DNA from: an uncultured Christensenella sp.
GTDB lineage: Bacteria; Bacillota; Clostridia; Christensenellales; Borkfalkiaceae
Reading direction: 5' to 3'
Assembly (NCBI GenBank): GCA_910583545.1
Contig: CAJTXM010000011.1
Location: forward strand, 1-64,000
Length of the DNA: 64,000 nucleotides
The notes below the pieces were generated by a model. The model ran no database searches and had not been told where the DNA came from. It was given only the letters and a program-made list of their open reading frames with translations. Of this stretch, positions 35,180 to 42,925 are shown one piece after another. The stretch's first letter is position 1. Each line of letters opens with the position of its first letter. The position numbers and the translations under genes are program-made.

Positions 35180-36724
35180 TCACCGTAATTTCCTGAATTT
35201 GCGCTTATTTAATAAGTAAGCCGCGCGCTCTTCTCCGGCTTTTAAAGCTTTTTTATACCAGTCTGCGGCTTTGCTTAAATCTTTTTTTAATCCGCATTTA
35301 CCTTTCTCGTACATATACGCAATGCAGACCATACAGTCGGTGTCGCCGATTTCAGCGCCCATTTCGTACCACTCGACCGCCTTTGCGCCGTTCTTTTTTA
35401 CGCCGTCGCCGTGACGGTAGCAACAGCCCATATTGTACGCCGCCATTGCGTTTCCGTTCTGCGCCGATTTAAGATACCAGCTCACGGCGGTATCGGCGTC
35501 CGGAGCCGTACCGATGCCTTTAAAGTAGCAATAACCGACGTCGCTCATTGCCTGCGCATTTCCCTGCTCCGCCGATTTTAAGAGCCAATCCAAACACTTC
35601 CCGCCGTCTTTATAGATTCCGTTGCCGAGCATATAGCTCCAACCGACGTGCAGCTGAGCCCTGTCATCGCCCTGCTCGGCGGATTGCATATGCCAATAGA
35701 ACGCCTTTTTTGCGTCCGCGATAACTCCTTCGCCCGTTTCGTAACACATTGCAAGATTGTACTGTGCGCGTTTATCGCCCTGTTTTGCGGCGCGCCGAAA
35801 CCAACGAGCGGCTTCGTACAAATCTTTTTTTACTTCTTTCCCGACTTTAAAACACCAGCCGTATGAGTTCTGCGCAGGCGGATAGCCGAGCGAAGCGGAC
35901 TGTCTGTAAAGATTTACCGCTTCCGTCAGGTTAGGTGCCGCGCCGACGCCGTTTTCGTACATCGAACCGAGCGCGTACTGCGCAGGAGCGTACGGCTCGG
36001 AGTCCTGCTTTTCACTGCAATCGGAAGCGCGTTTATAATATTCCGCCGCCCTGTCCGTATCCTTTTCTACGTATTCGCCGTTTTCATACAGCTGACCCAA
36101 CTTAAAAATCGCCGCAGGCAGCTGCTTTTCAGCCGCTTCTTCAATTAACTTAAACCCTTTTTTTCTGTCACACTGCGAAGACTTTCCGTAAAAATAATAT
36201 TCGCCCAAGCGATATAAAGCCTGAACAAGACCCTGACGCGCTGCCTGCGCGTACCAATAAACGGCCTTTGCTTCCGATACGGGAAGGTATTTGTGACTGC
36301 TGTAAATCCTGCCTAAGCGGTATTGCGCATCCGCAAAATCGTTTTCCGCGGATTTCTGATACCAACCGAACGCCTCGGCCATATTTTTATCGGCGCCGTC
36401 GCCGAACTCGTAACATTGCGCAAGAAAGTACTGCGCCGCAGGATTGCCCTGCGACGCCGATTTATTCAGCATCCCGAACGACGCGCACTCGTCGCGCTCA
36501 ATTCCGCGTCCCATGCGGAGGCACGCCGCAAGGCACAGCTGCGCGTAACCGTCGTTCAGCTCTGCCGAAGTCCGCCAAAGCTTTACGGCGGTTTCATAAT
36601 TGCCTTTTTCGTATTCGTCCGCCGCCTCGAAACAAAGGCGTTCGCCCTCCGAAGACGGCGCGCCTCTGAGTCTGAGCGCGCGTAAAATATCATCGCTTAT
36701 CTTAAACTCTATATACTCGGACAT
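35180..36724 (-). CDS. Sel1-like repeat protein (second of a tandem pair)
   Basis: The 514-residue protein is built from about a dozen Sel1-like repeats of 36 residues, with the pattern 'A..W...SA..G...A.Y.LG..Y..G.GV..D...A'. Examples are YNLAMCYETGEGVIADAKKA and YNMGCCYRHGDGVKKNGAKA. These solenoids act as protein-protein adaptors. No signal peptide, membrane segment or enzymatic domain is seen. The start is 1 bp after the stop of the other Sel1 gene. The two are alike in repeat pattern and probably arose by duplication. Their partner is unknown. Confidence 0.88.
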   Translation of the reverse strand: MSEYIEFKISDDILRALRLRGAPSSEGERLCFEAADEYEKGNYETAVKLWRTSAELNDGYAQLCLAACLRMGRGIERDECASFGMLNKSASQGNPAAQYFLAQCYEFGDGADKNMAEAFGWYQKSAENDFADAQYRLGRIYSSHKYLPVSEAKAVYWYAQAARQGLVQALYRLGEYYFYGKSSQCDRKKGFKLIEEAAEKQLPAAIFKLGQLYENGEYVEKDTDRAAEYYKRASDCSEKQDSEPYAPAQYALGSMYENGVGAAPNLTEAVNLYRQSASLGYPPAQNSYGWCFKVGKEVKKDLYEAARWFRRAAKQGDKRAQYNLAMCYETGEGVIADAKKAFYWHMQSAEQGDDRAQLHVGWSYMLGNGIYKDGGKCLDWLLKSAEQGNAQAMSDVGYCYFKGIGTAPDADTAVSWYLKSAQNGNAMAAYNMGCCYRHGDGVKKNGAKAVEWYEMGAEIGDTDCMVCIAYMYEKGKCGLKKDLSKAADWYKKALKAGEERAAYLLNKRKFRKLR

Positions 36725-36725
36725 A

Positions 36726-38180
36726 CTACTTTTTTAAATGTTTTTTCGCTTCTTTGTTGCCCTGTTTTGCAGAACGCGCATACCATTCGCGCGCCTCTTC
36801 CAAATCGGCTTCCACGCCGATTCCGTCTTCGTAACATACGCCGACGGCGTATTGAGCGTCTGCGTCCCCCTGCGACGCAGACCGCATAAACCAATAAAAT
36901 CCGATTTCGGGATCCTCGTCCACACCGATGCCGTTCATAAAGAAACTGCCTATTTTGTACTGAGCGTCCGCGTCGCCGTTCTGCGCGGACTGCATAAACC
37001 AGAAAGCCGCGGCGCTGTCGTCACGCTCCACATACTGCCCTTTATGTAAATGCTGGGCAAGATTGTACTGCGCCTCGGCAACTCCGCCGCGCGCCGCGTG
37101 TTCGTAATATTTTATGGCAAGAGCCATATTCACTTTGACGCCCTTACCGAACGCATACACGTTGCCGAGATTGTGGCTTGCCATATAATTGCCTGCCGCC
37201 GCGCCGCGCTCGTACATCTCTATTGCCTTGGGCATATTTTTCTTTACGCCCCTGCCTTCCTCGTACATACAGCCGAGATTGCAGTAAGCCTGCCCGTAAT
37301 TGTTCTCCGCCGAAACGCAGTACCACTTTAACGCCTCGTCAAGGTCGCGTTTTACGCCCTCGCCGTACTCGTAACAATAGCCGACGTAACACTGCGCTTT
37401 GGCGTGATTTCTTTTCGCCGCTTCTTTATAATATTTGAACGCCGTAATGGAATTGCGTTCGACGCCTTCGCCGTCGTCATAACATTCGCCCAAACGGAAA
37501 AGCGCGTCCGCCGAACCCTGTTCCGCCGCAAGCGCATAATATTTTACAGCCGATTTATAATCGCGGGGAACGCCGCGTCCGTCGTAATACGCCCTGCCCA
37601 GACTCAGCTGTCCCGTCGCGTCTTTCAATTGCGCGGATTTTTTATACCATTCAAACGAAAGGCTCATCGATTTGGCGTATTTTTTACGTTTCGTTTCGCT
37701 GTCCTCGCCGTCTTCGCCGTCCTCGTAACCGCCGTCCTCGCCGTCTTCGTAACCGCCGCAATCGTCGGAACCGTCAATTTCAACGTCTATTTCTCCCCGT
37801 TCATACATCTGACCGAGATTATTCATAGCCTGCGTACAGTTTTGCGCAGCGGACTTTTCAAACCATTCGACTGATTTTTTCAAATCCTTGTCAACACCCG
37901 TTCCGCTGCGGAAGCAAAGACCTGCGAAGCACTGCGCTTCCGCGTGGCCTTTTTCCGCCGATTTGATAAAGTAGCCGCTTGCAATACGGGCGCGTTCTTC
38001 CTCATCCCCGATTTCTACGCCGAGGTTATAATTATAACAGATTCCGAGCATATACAACGCTTCGGCACAGTCGGCGTCCTCTAAACTCTTCCATAATTCA
38101 ACCGCTTCCGGAAACTTTTTTTCGTTATACAAAGCAGTTGCTTTTTTTAAAGTTTCGCCCGCGTCGATGGATTTTTTCAT
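36726..38180 (-). CDS. Sel1-like repeat protein (first of a tandem pair) with acidic insert
   Basis: The 484-residue Sel1-like repeat protein has about eleven units (LGRAYYDGRGVPRDYKSAVK, LGCMYEEGRGVKKNMPKAIE). An insert near residues 130-165 is rich in Asp, Glu, Gly and Tyr (GGYEDGEDGGYEDGEDGEDS) and splits the array. This looks like local expansion of a short repeat. There is no export signal. The ATG follows AAGGAG, and a consensus promoter lies about 70 bp upstream. It is cotranscribed with the downstream Sel1 gene. Confidence 0.88.
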   Translation of the reverse strand: MKKSIDAGETLKKATALYNEKKFPEAVELWKSLEDADCAEALYMLGICYNYNLGVEIGDEEERARIASGYFIKSAEKGHAEAQCFAGLCFRSGTGVDKDLKKSVEWFEKSAAQNCTQAMNNLGQMYERGEIDVEIDGSDDCGGYEDGEDGGYEDGEDGEDSETKRKKYAKSMSLSFEWYKKSAQLKDATGQLSLGRAYYDGRGVPRDYKSAVKYYALAAEQGSADALFRLGECYDDGEGVERNSITAFKYYKEAAKRNHAKAQCYVGYCYEYGEGVKRDLDEALKWYCVSAENNYGQAYCNLGCMYEEGRGVKKNMPKAIEMYERGAAAGNYMASHNLGNVYAFGKGVKVNMALAIKYYEHAARGGVAEAQYNLAQHLHKGQYVERDDSAAAFWFMQSAQNGDADAQYKIGSFFMNGIGVDEDPEIGFYWFMRSASQGDADAQYAVGVCYEDGIGVEADLEEAREWYARSAKQGNKEAKKHLKK

Positions 38181-38247
38181 AAATTTCTCCTTACCGTATC
38201 TGATTGTTTTTTAAAAAACGTGCGGATTTAATAATTTATACTTCGAT

Positions 38248-38276
38248 ATTATAGCACGCTATGCGCCGATTTTCAA
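38248..38276 (-). promoter_or_regulatory. Promoter of the Sel1 pair
   Basis: Minus-strand TTGAAA, a 17-bp spacer and TATAAT. A plus-strand TATAAT at 38308-38313, with only a weak -35, may serve the divergent winged-helix gene. Confidence 0.8.
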
Positions 38277-38395
38277 TAATTTTTACGCAATTTTAAATAT
38301 CCGAAGATATAATATCAATTCGCGCTTACATCCGGTTTCAAAAAACAGTCAATCAAAAGTTTTAAAGCTTAACGCTTTTGTCAATATAAAAAGTT

Positions 38396-38773
38396 ATGGA
38401 CAGAATATGCGGTGCGGTTTTAAACAGAATACACTCACTCAGCCCTGCCGGCAGGTATCTCGTCATCGACGAGGACGAGCTTCTGGAAGCTTTTCCCGAC
38501 GAGGCTGAAAAGACTTTCGACGAGCTTAAAAGGGTTTTGACTACCCTTTGCAAGGGCGGATTTATCGACGTTAAATATTCGAGGGGCGAGCTGTACTGCA
38601 TTGCGCCCTTGAAGACGTATACCGAGGAGCCGCCTGCGCCCGAATCCGTCGAAGCGGAACCGATTTTAACGGAAGAGCCGAAACGCTTCAAGATAGACGC
38701 CGTGCTCGTTTCGTCGTTCTTCGGGAGTATTCTCGGCAGTATGCTTATAACGCTCATCTTCGCGTTCGTGTGA
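38396..38773 (+). CDS. Small winged-helix-like protein with C-terminal membrane anchor (first of a pair)
   Basis: The 125-residue protein has an N-terminal domain (about 1-80) that reads like a winged helix: helices around DELLEAFP and TFDELKRVLTTLCKGG, then a beta-wing (FIDVKYSRGELYCIAPL). A proline- and glutamate-rich linker follows, and one membrane helix at about 103-125 (SSFFGSILGSMLITLIFAFV). I do not recognise a named family. It is separated by one base from a second protein of the same plan. There is no clear Shine-Dalgarno; TATAAA lies 5 nt before the ATG, so the mRNA may be leaderless. A membrane-tethered DNA-binding or signal protein is possible, but the function is unknown. Confidence 0.72.
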   Translation: MDRICGAVLNRIHSLSPAGRYLVIDEDELLEAFPDEAEKTFDELKRVLTTLCKGGFIDVKYSRGELYCIAPLKTYTEEPPAPESVEAEPILTEEPKRFKIDAVLVSSFFGSILGSMLITLIFAFV

Positions 38774-38774
38774 T

Positions 38775-39134
38775 ATGCTGTCGAGAAGCGAAAACGAAAT
38801 TATGCGCGCCGTGTACGATCTGTGCGACGGCACGGACGGCTGTCTTGTATCCCCCGTAGACATACTCTGTCTTCTGCCGCCGAAGAGAAAATACGATATA
38901 CCGAAAATAGATTCCGTCCTGCACGATCTTTCGTACGACGGATATTTCGACATTATCACAAGCGAGCGCAAGGGCGAAAAAATGTACGTCATCAATTTGA
39001 AAGAGTCGGGTATGTCGTACAAGCGTATGATACGCCAAAGGCAGCGCGATATCGCGTTCAGAATAGCGCTCGCCTTCGTCGGAGCGCTGGCAACGTTTCT
39101 CTTCGGACTTATCATAAGAGGATTATTCGGTTAG
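38775..39134 (+). CDS. Small winged-helix-like protein with C-terminal membrane anchor (second of a pair)
   Basis: The 119-residue protein repeats the plan of its neighbour: an N-terminal helical part (ENEIMRAVYDLCDGTDGCLV, IDSVLHDLSYDGYFDI), a wing (SERKGEKMYVINLKE), a basic stretch (YKRMIRQRQRD) and one membrane helix (IALAFVGALATFLFGLII). The shared core 'G(F/Y)(I)D(V/I)..S..(K)GE..Y.I' suggests that the pair are diverged paralogues. It starts 1 bp after the previous gene, so the two products are likely made together and may form a heterodimer (inference). Function is unknown. Confidence 0.75.
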   Translation: MLSRSENEIMRAVYDLCDGTDGCLVSPVDILCLLPPKRKYDIPKIDSVLHDLSYDGYFDIITSERKGEKMYVINLKESGMSYKRMIRQRQRDIAFRIALAFVGALATFLFGLIIRGLFG

Positions 39135-39161
39135 GCATTGCGCATAGTCTTATAAAAACAG

Positions 39162-39190
39162 TTGCATTTTGAATTGCGATTTGTTACAAT
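39162..39190 (+). promoter_or_regulatory. Promoter of the 447-residue membrane-anchored protein
   Basis: TTGCAT, a 17-bp spacer and TACAAT, about 38 bp before the ATG at 39229. Confidence 0.6.
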
Positions 39191-39228
39191 ATATTTTACT
39201 AACTTATAAAAAAAATATAGGTAAAGCT

Positions 39229-40572
39229 ATGAAACGTAAGAAGTTGTTTATATCGCTGACCGCCGTTTGCGCGGTACTCGTATTTCTGGGAATTTTCGTT
39301 CTTATGTGGTACGTCGGCGACAGTTACAAAGATTTCAAAAAATTCAGCAAAGAGTTTGCCATAGAGGGACTCGACGACGGAGCGGTTCCGCAGGGAATGA
39401 CCGCATACCCCTCCAACTACGTTTACGACGTAGACGAGACGGGCAAGGAGAAAGTCAAGCCGCAGCAGTACTTTCTGGTAAGCTCGTATATGAGCGACGG
39501 TTCGGCTTCGCGTATCTACGTTACGGTACAGCTCACCGACGACAAAAATAAGGTTACGGGCTATCGTTACATAGGTTTCGTGACTTTGGAAAACGAGGAC
39601 GGCACGCCTCACCTGGGGCACGTCGGCGGAATTGCCACAAACGGAGCGTTCCTTTGGGTCGGTCACGATGATAACGTACTCGTCGCCACAGCCTCTTCGA
39701 AAGATTACGAAAATATCTTACGCGAAATAATATTGAAAGCACAGATAAATCTGAGCGGTGAAGCAGAAGAAATTCAGTCCGTGAAGTTCACCTCTTCGTT
39801 CAAGGCGAACTGCAACGCGTCGTTTATGGTCTACTTTGACGACGCAAGATACACCGACATTACTTACGACAGACTTTACGTCGGAGAGTTTTACAGAAAA
39901 GGCAATTACGAAACGGACAAAAGCCACCGCATCGAAACGCCCAACGGCTACAAAAATACTGCTTTTATGTACGAATACAACGTCGATAAGAAAGCAAGCT
40001 CGGAAAACCCTTACGGTCTGACGAGAATAGATCAGGACGAAAAGGACAAGACGCTTTCGGACAACGTTCCCAAAATTCAGAAAATTTTCTCTATCCCCGA
40101 AAAGATACAGGGCGTTGCGTTCTCGGGAAGAAAGGGCAGCAACACGACTTCGAGCGACCCCGAATCGATGGTGGTTCTGTCGCAGAGCTACGGACTTGCA
40201 AATTCGCACCTTTTATGCTTCGACTGGAAATTAGCGACGGAAAGCGCAAACAGAGAGCTTTACCGTTCGATCGCAGGCGAGAGCTTCGCCTATAAAGACG
40301 TTTACAGAAACAGAAGCAACGGTGATAAAACGCCGTACACAGACAGCGGAGTTTACGTCTATTATCTTGACAAAAACAACGAAAAAATGTTCGTCAACGA
40401 CTATTCCGTACCCTCTATGTCCGAGGGAATGTGCACCGCAACCAGAGCGGGCGCGAACGCGGCGGCGATAACGGACGTCTACGTTCTGTTTGAATCGGGC
40501 AGCAAAAAATACAACTTCTTTACGCGCGAAAGCATTAAAGACGTATTCAGATTCGTACCCACTTTCAGATAA
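39229..40572 (+). CDS. Membrane-anchored extracytoplasmic protein of unknown function
   Basis: The 447-residue protein has one N-terminal hydrophobic segment (LFISLTAVCAVLVFLGIFVLMWYV) with lysines before it, so it is either secreted or anchored with most of the chain outside. The rest is rich in beta structure (GMTAYPSNYVYD, YFLVSSYMSDGSASRIYVTV, HLGHVGGIATNGAFLWVGHD) and could be a propeller. I do not recognise the family. I chose the ATG at 39229 because it starts MKRKKLF with AGG upstream; an in-frame ATG at 39169 would put 20 unlikely residues ahead of the signal. It has its own promoter and terminator. Confidence 0.8.
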   Translation: MKRKKLFISLTAVCAVLVFLGIFVLMWYVGDSYKDFKKFSKEFAIEGLDDGAVPQGMTAYPSNYVYDVDETGKEKVKPQQYFLVSSYMSDGSASRIYVTVQLTDDKNKVTGYRYIGFVTLENEDGTPHLGHVGGIATNGAFLWVGHDDNVLVATASSKDYENILREIILKAQINLSGEAEEIQSVKFTSSFKANCNASFMVYFDDARYTDITYDRLYVGEFYRKGNYETDKSHRIETPNGYKNTAFMYEYNVDKKASSENPYGLTRIDQDEKDKTLSDNVPKIQKIFSIPEKIQGVAFSGRKGSNTTSSDPESMVVLSQSYGLANSHLLCFDWKLATESANRELYRSIAGESFAYKDVYRNRSNGDKTPYTDSGVYVYYLDKNNEKMFVNDYSVPSMSEGMCTATRAGANAAAITDVYVLFESGSKKYNFFTRESIKDVFRFVPTFR

Positions 40573-40582
40573 TAAAAATATG

Positions 40583-40613
40583 AGCGGAGCGCTTGAAAGC
40601 GCTCCGCTTTTTT
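40583..40613 (+). terminator. Terminator after the 447-residue protein
   Basis: AGCGGAGCGC TTGAAA GCGCTCCGCT followed by TTTTT: a textbook intrinsic terminator. The M18 peptidase gene converges on it from the other side. Confidence 0.92.
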
Positions 40614-40629
40614 ACTTTAATTCGGTTTA

Positions 40630-41997
40630 TTATTTTATAAAGGCACAGCAGGCTTTGTAGAGAGAATACACGTCCGCCTTGGAAATGAGTTCGTAAGGCG
40701 CGTGCATAGACAGCACGGGAACGCCCACATCCACCGTTTCGATGCCTAAATTCGCAATATACATAGCAACGGTTCCGCCTCCGCCAGCGTCGACCGCGCC
40801 GAGTTCGCCCGTCTGCCAGAAAACGTTATTGTCCTCTAAAATGTCGCGGATAAATCCCATATATTCCGCGGAAGCGTCGTTTGAAGAGGATTTACCCCTT
40901 GCTCCCGTATATTTTGAAATAGCCGCGCCGCAGGAAACTCTTGTCGTGTTGCGCTTTTCGAATACCGAGCCGTAAGCCGGATCGTAAGCCGCGGTTACGT
41001 CCGCGGAAATACATTTTGAGTTAAATCTTACTTCAATAGGGTTAGCTCCGAACGAGTGCGCGAGCGTGTCTATAACGTCGCAGATGACTTTACTCTGCAT
41101 ACCCGTGTTTCCGTTGCTGCCCACTTCCTCTTTGTCGGCAAACACCGAAAGCACGGTATGGGGCGAATCGATATCGAATATAGCCTTCATTTCGGGATAC
41201 GCGCAAACCTTGTCGTCGTGACCGTACGCGGAAATCAGCGCGCCGTCGAAGCCGACGTCCCTCGCCTTTCCGGCAGGCACGAAGCAAAGCTCCGAGCACT
41301 GAAAATCTATTTCGGTAATACCGTATTTTTTATTGAGAAGTTTTAAAACGGCGGTCTTGACGCATTCCTTTTCTTCCTCGTCGTCAACGCAGGGAAGTCC
41401 GCCTATCACGGCGTTGAGACTTTCGCCGTCGATAGCCTTCGAAAGCGGTTTCGCCGACTGTTCGGCGCCTAAATGAGGCAGAATATCGGTGATGTAGAAG
41501 ACAGGATCGCTGTCGTCCTCGCCGACGCAGATAGACTTTTTCTCTCCTCCGCGGAGCATAACCACGCCGTGCAGAGCAAGCGGAATTGCCGTCCACTGAT
41601 ACTTTTTGATACCGCCGTAGTAGTGCGTTTTGAGATAGCAGAGCCCCTCTTCCTCGTACATAGGATTGGGTTTCAGATCAAGACGGGGAGAGTCGACGTG
41701 GGCAACCATAATTCTCACGCCGTCCTTAGCTATGTCCTCCGTGCCGACGCTGATTAAAAACACGTTCTTTTCACGGTTGATGAAATAGCGCTTGTCGCCT
41801 GCTTTGAGTTTTTCGGAAAACGAAAACGGCTTGAAGCCGTGCGCTATCGCCTCGCGCTTTGCCTCCTCCGCCGCGTCGCGCTCGGTTTTTGAATTATCCA
41901 GAAATTTTTTATAACCCTCGGCAAAACCGTAAATTTTTTCAAGCTCGTTGCCGTCGGCTTCTTTATATACGTTTTTACGCTTATATTTAAGTTCCAT
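40630..41997 (-). CDS. M18-family zinc aminopeptidase
   Basis: The 455-residue cytosolic metallo-aminopeptidase belongs to the M18 family (aspartyl aminopeptidase/aminopeptidase I). Metal-ligand motifs visible are MVAHVDSPRLDLKP (His and Asp), SAYGHDDKVCAY (bridging Asp) and FADKEEVGSNGNTG (catalytic Glu pair). The family forms dodecamers that remove N-terminal residues, often acidic ones, from peptides. It has a near-perfect promoter and the ribosome binding site AAGGAG. Specificity cannot be read here. Confidence 0.92.
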   Translation of the reverse strand: MELKYKRKNVYKEADGNELEKIYGFAEGYKKFLDNSKTERDAAEEAKREAIAHGFKPFSFSEKLKAGDKRYFINREKNVFLISVGTEDIAKDGVRIMVAHVDSPRLDLKPNPMYEEEGLCYLKTHYYGGIKKYQWTAIPLALHGVVMLRGGEKKSICVGEDDSDPVFYITDILPHLGAEQSAKPLSKAIDGESLNAVIGGLPCVDDEEEKECVKTAVLKLLNKKYGITEIDFQCSELCFVPAGKARDVGFDGALISAYGHDDKVCAYPEMKAIFDIDSPHTVLSVFADKEEVGSNGNTGMQSKVICDVIDTLAHSFGANPIEVRFNSKCISADVTAAYDPAYGSVFEKRNTTRVSCGAAISKYTGARGKSSSNDASAEYMGFIRDILEDNNVFWQTGELGAVDAGGGGTVAMYIANLGIETVDVGVPVLSMHAPYELISKADVYSLYKACCAFIK

Positions 41998-42024
41998 TTC
42001 TTTTGCTCCTTGATTTTTCTATAC

Positions 42025-42053
42025 ATTATAATCGCGCCGCGCCGTTTTGTCAA
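42025..42053 (-). promoter_or_regulatory. Consensus promoter of the M18 aminopeptidase
   Basis: Minus-strand TTGACA, a 17-bp spacer and TATAAT: a perfect sigma-A consensus, with a short leader before the ATG. Confidence 0.9.
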
Positions 42054-42125
42054 ATACCGCAGTGCGAATTAAATAATTTAATAAATATTTTTTTACTCAT
42101 TTTGTTTTTTTACCCTTTAAAATAT

Positions 42126-42154
42126 TTTACTTATTTAATATAATAATGTATAAT
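42126..42154 (+). promoter_or_regulatory. Promoter of the Gx transporter gene
   Basis: TTTACT, 17-bp spacer, TATAAT. Only 8 nt separate the -10 from the ATG at 42163, so the transcript probably starts on or next to the start codon. Confidence 0.65.
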
Positions 42155-42162
42155 AAAAAAGT

Positions 42163-42744
42163 ATGAAGAGCGGAAAATTTACGGCTAAAAAAATTGCCGT
42201 GCTGGCGATCTTTATAACGCTCAGTTTAATAACGTTTATAATCGAAAACCAGTTCCCCCCTCTCTTCGTCCCCGGCGCGAGAATGGGGCTTGCGAACATT
42301 TTTTCGTTCACGGCGCTTATTATGTTCTCTCCCGTCGAAGCGTTCATCGTTGTTGCGGTGCGCACGGGGCTGGGCGCGATATACGCAGGCAACGTATCCG
42401 CGCTTTTATACAGCTTTACGGGCGGAGTCGTGTCTATGGCGATTTCTTCCGTCTTAATGTACACGGTATATCCGCGCGTTTCGGTAATGGCTGTTTCCGT
42501 GCTCGGCGCAGTGGCGCACAACGTGACGCAGAACATAGTTTTCGTGCTTCTTACCGACACTTCCACGCTGACTCTTATACCCTATTTCATTTTAGCGGGT
42601 ATTCTGTCGGGGGCGATAGTCGGCGCGGTGGTTCTCCTGATATTCAAAAAGATACCGCTGAGCGTGTTTGAAAAAACCATAGGGCAGAAAAAGTTACAGA
42701 AATTACAGCCCGAACAACAACAGGAAAATTTAAACGAAAATTAA
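42163..42744 (+). CDS. Gx transporter family membrane protein
   Basis: The 193-residue protein has about five hydrophobic segments and matches the Gx transporter family (formerly annotated as heptaprenyl diphosphate synthase component I): FITLSLITFIIENQFPPLFV, GARMGLANIFSFTALIMF, TGLGAIYAGNVSALLYSF. In Firmicutes, genes of this family are usually found with NusG-domain-II, ApbE and FMN-binding proteins, and all of these are here. The role is unsettled; transport of a flavin-related or electron-transfer-related ligand is one suggestion. No Shine-Dalgarno precedes the ATG. Confidence 0.85.
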   Translation: MKSGKFTAKKIAVLAIFITLSLITFIIENQFPPLFVPGARMGLANIFSFTALIMFSPVEAFIVVAVRTGLGAIYAGNVSALLYSFTGGVVSMAISSVLMYTVYPRVSVMAVSVLGAVAHNVTQNIVFVLLTDTSTLTLIPYFILAGILSGAIVGAVVLLIFKKIPLSVFEKTIGQKKLQKLQPEQQQENLNEN

Positions 42745-42772
42745 CAACAAAGCATTTAAAACAGTTAATTGA

Positions 42773-42893
42773 AAACGACAGAGAAACGAGCAGAACAAGG
42801 CGAGTGCGAATTTTGCGAAGGAGTTTACAAAGATGTAAACGACTGAGCAAAAACGTAAACTCAACGCAGTTATGTGAAGTTTATATGTCGTTT
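42773..42893. repeat. Palindromic element upstream of rnfC
   Basis: About 121 bp are bounded by AAACGACA (42773-42780) and its inverted copy TGTCGTTT (42886-42893). Inside are GAGTTTAC (42821-42828), GTAAAC (42835-42840) and GTAAACTC (42855-42862), which could form alternative stems. ACGAGCA and CGCAGTTATG recur in the clpP-clpX gap. It may be a small palindromic mobile-type repeat or a leader structure of the rnf operon. Confidence 0.5.
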
Positions 42894-42925
42894 GTTGATA
42901 AATTTATTAAAGGAGTTAATACAAG

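Noticed and set aside
37404..37874. Arg/Phe-rich plus-strand frames opposite the Sel1 genes
   Set aside because: Repetitive Sel1 coding sequence produces periodic shadow frames; they have no start signals.
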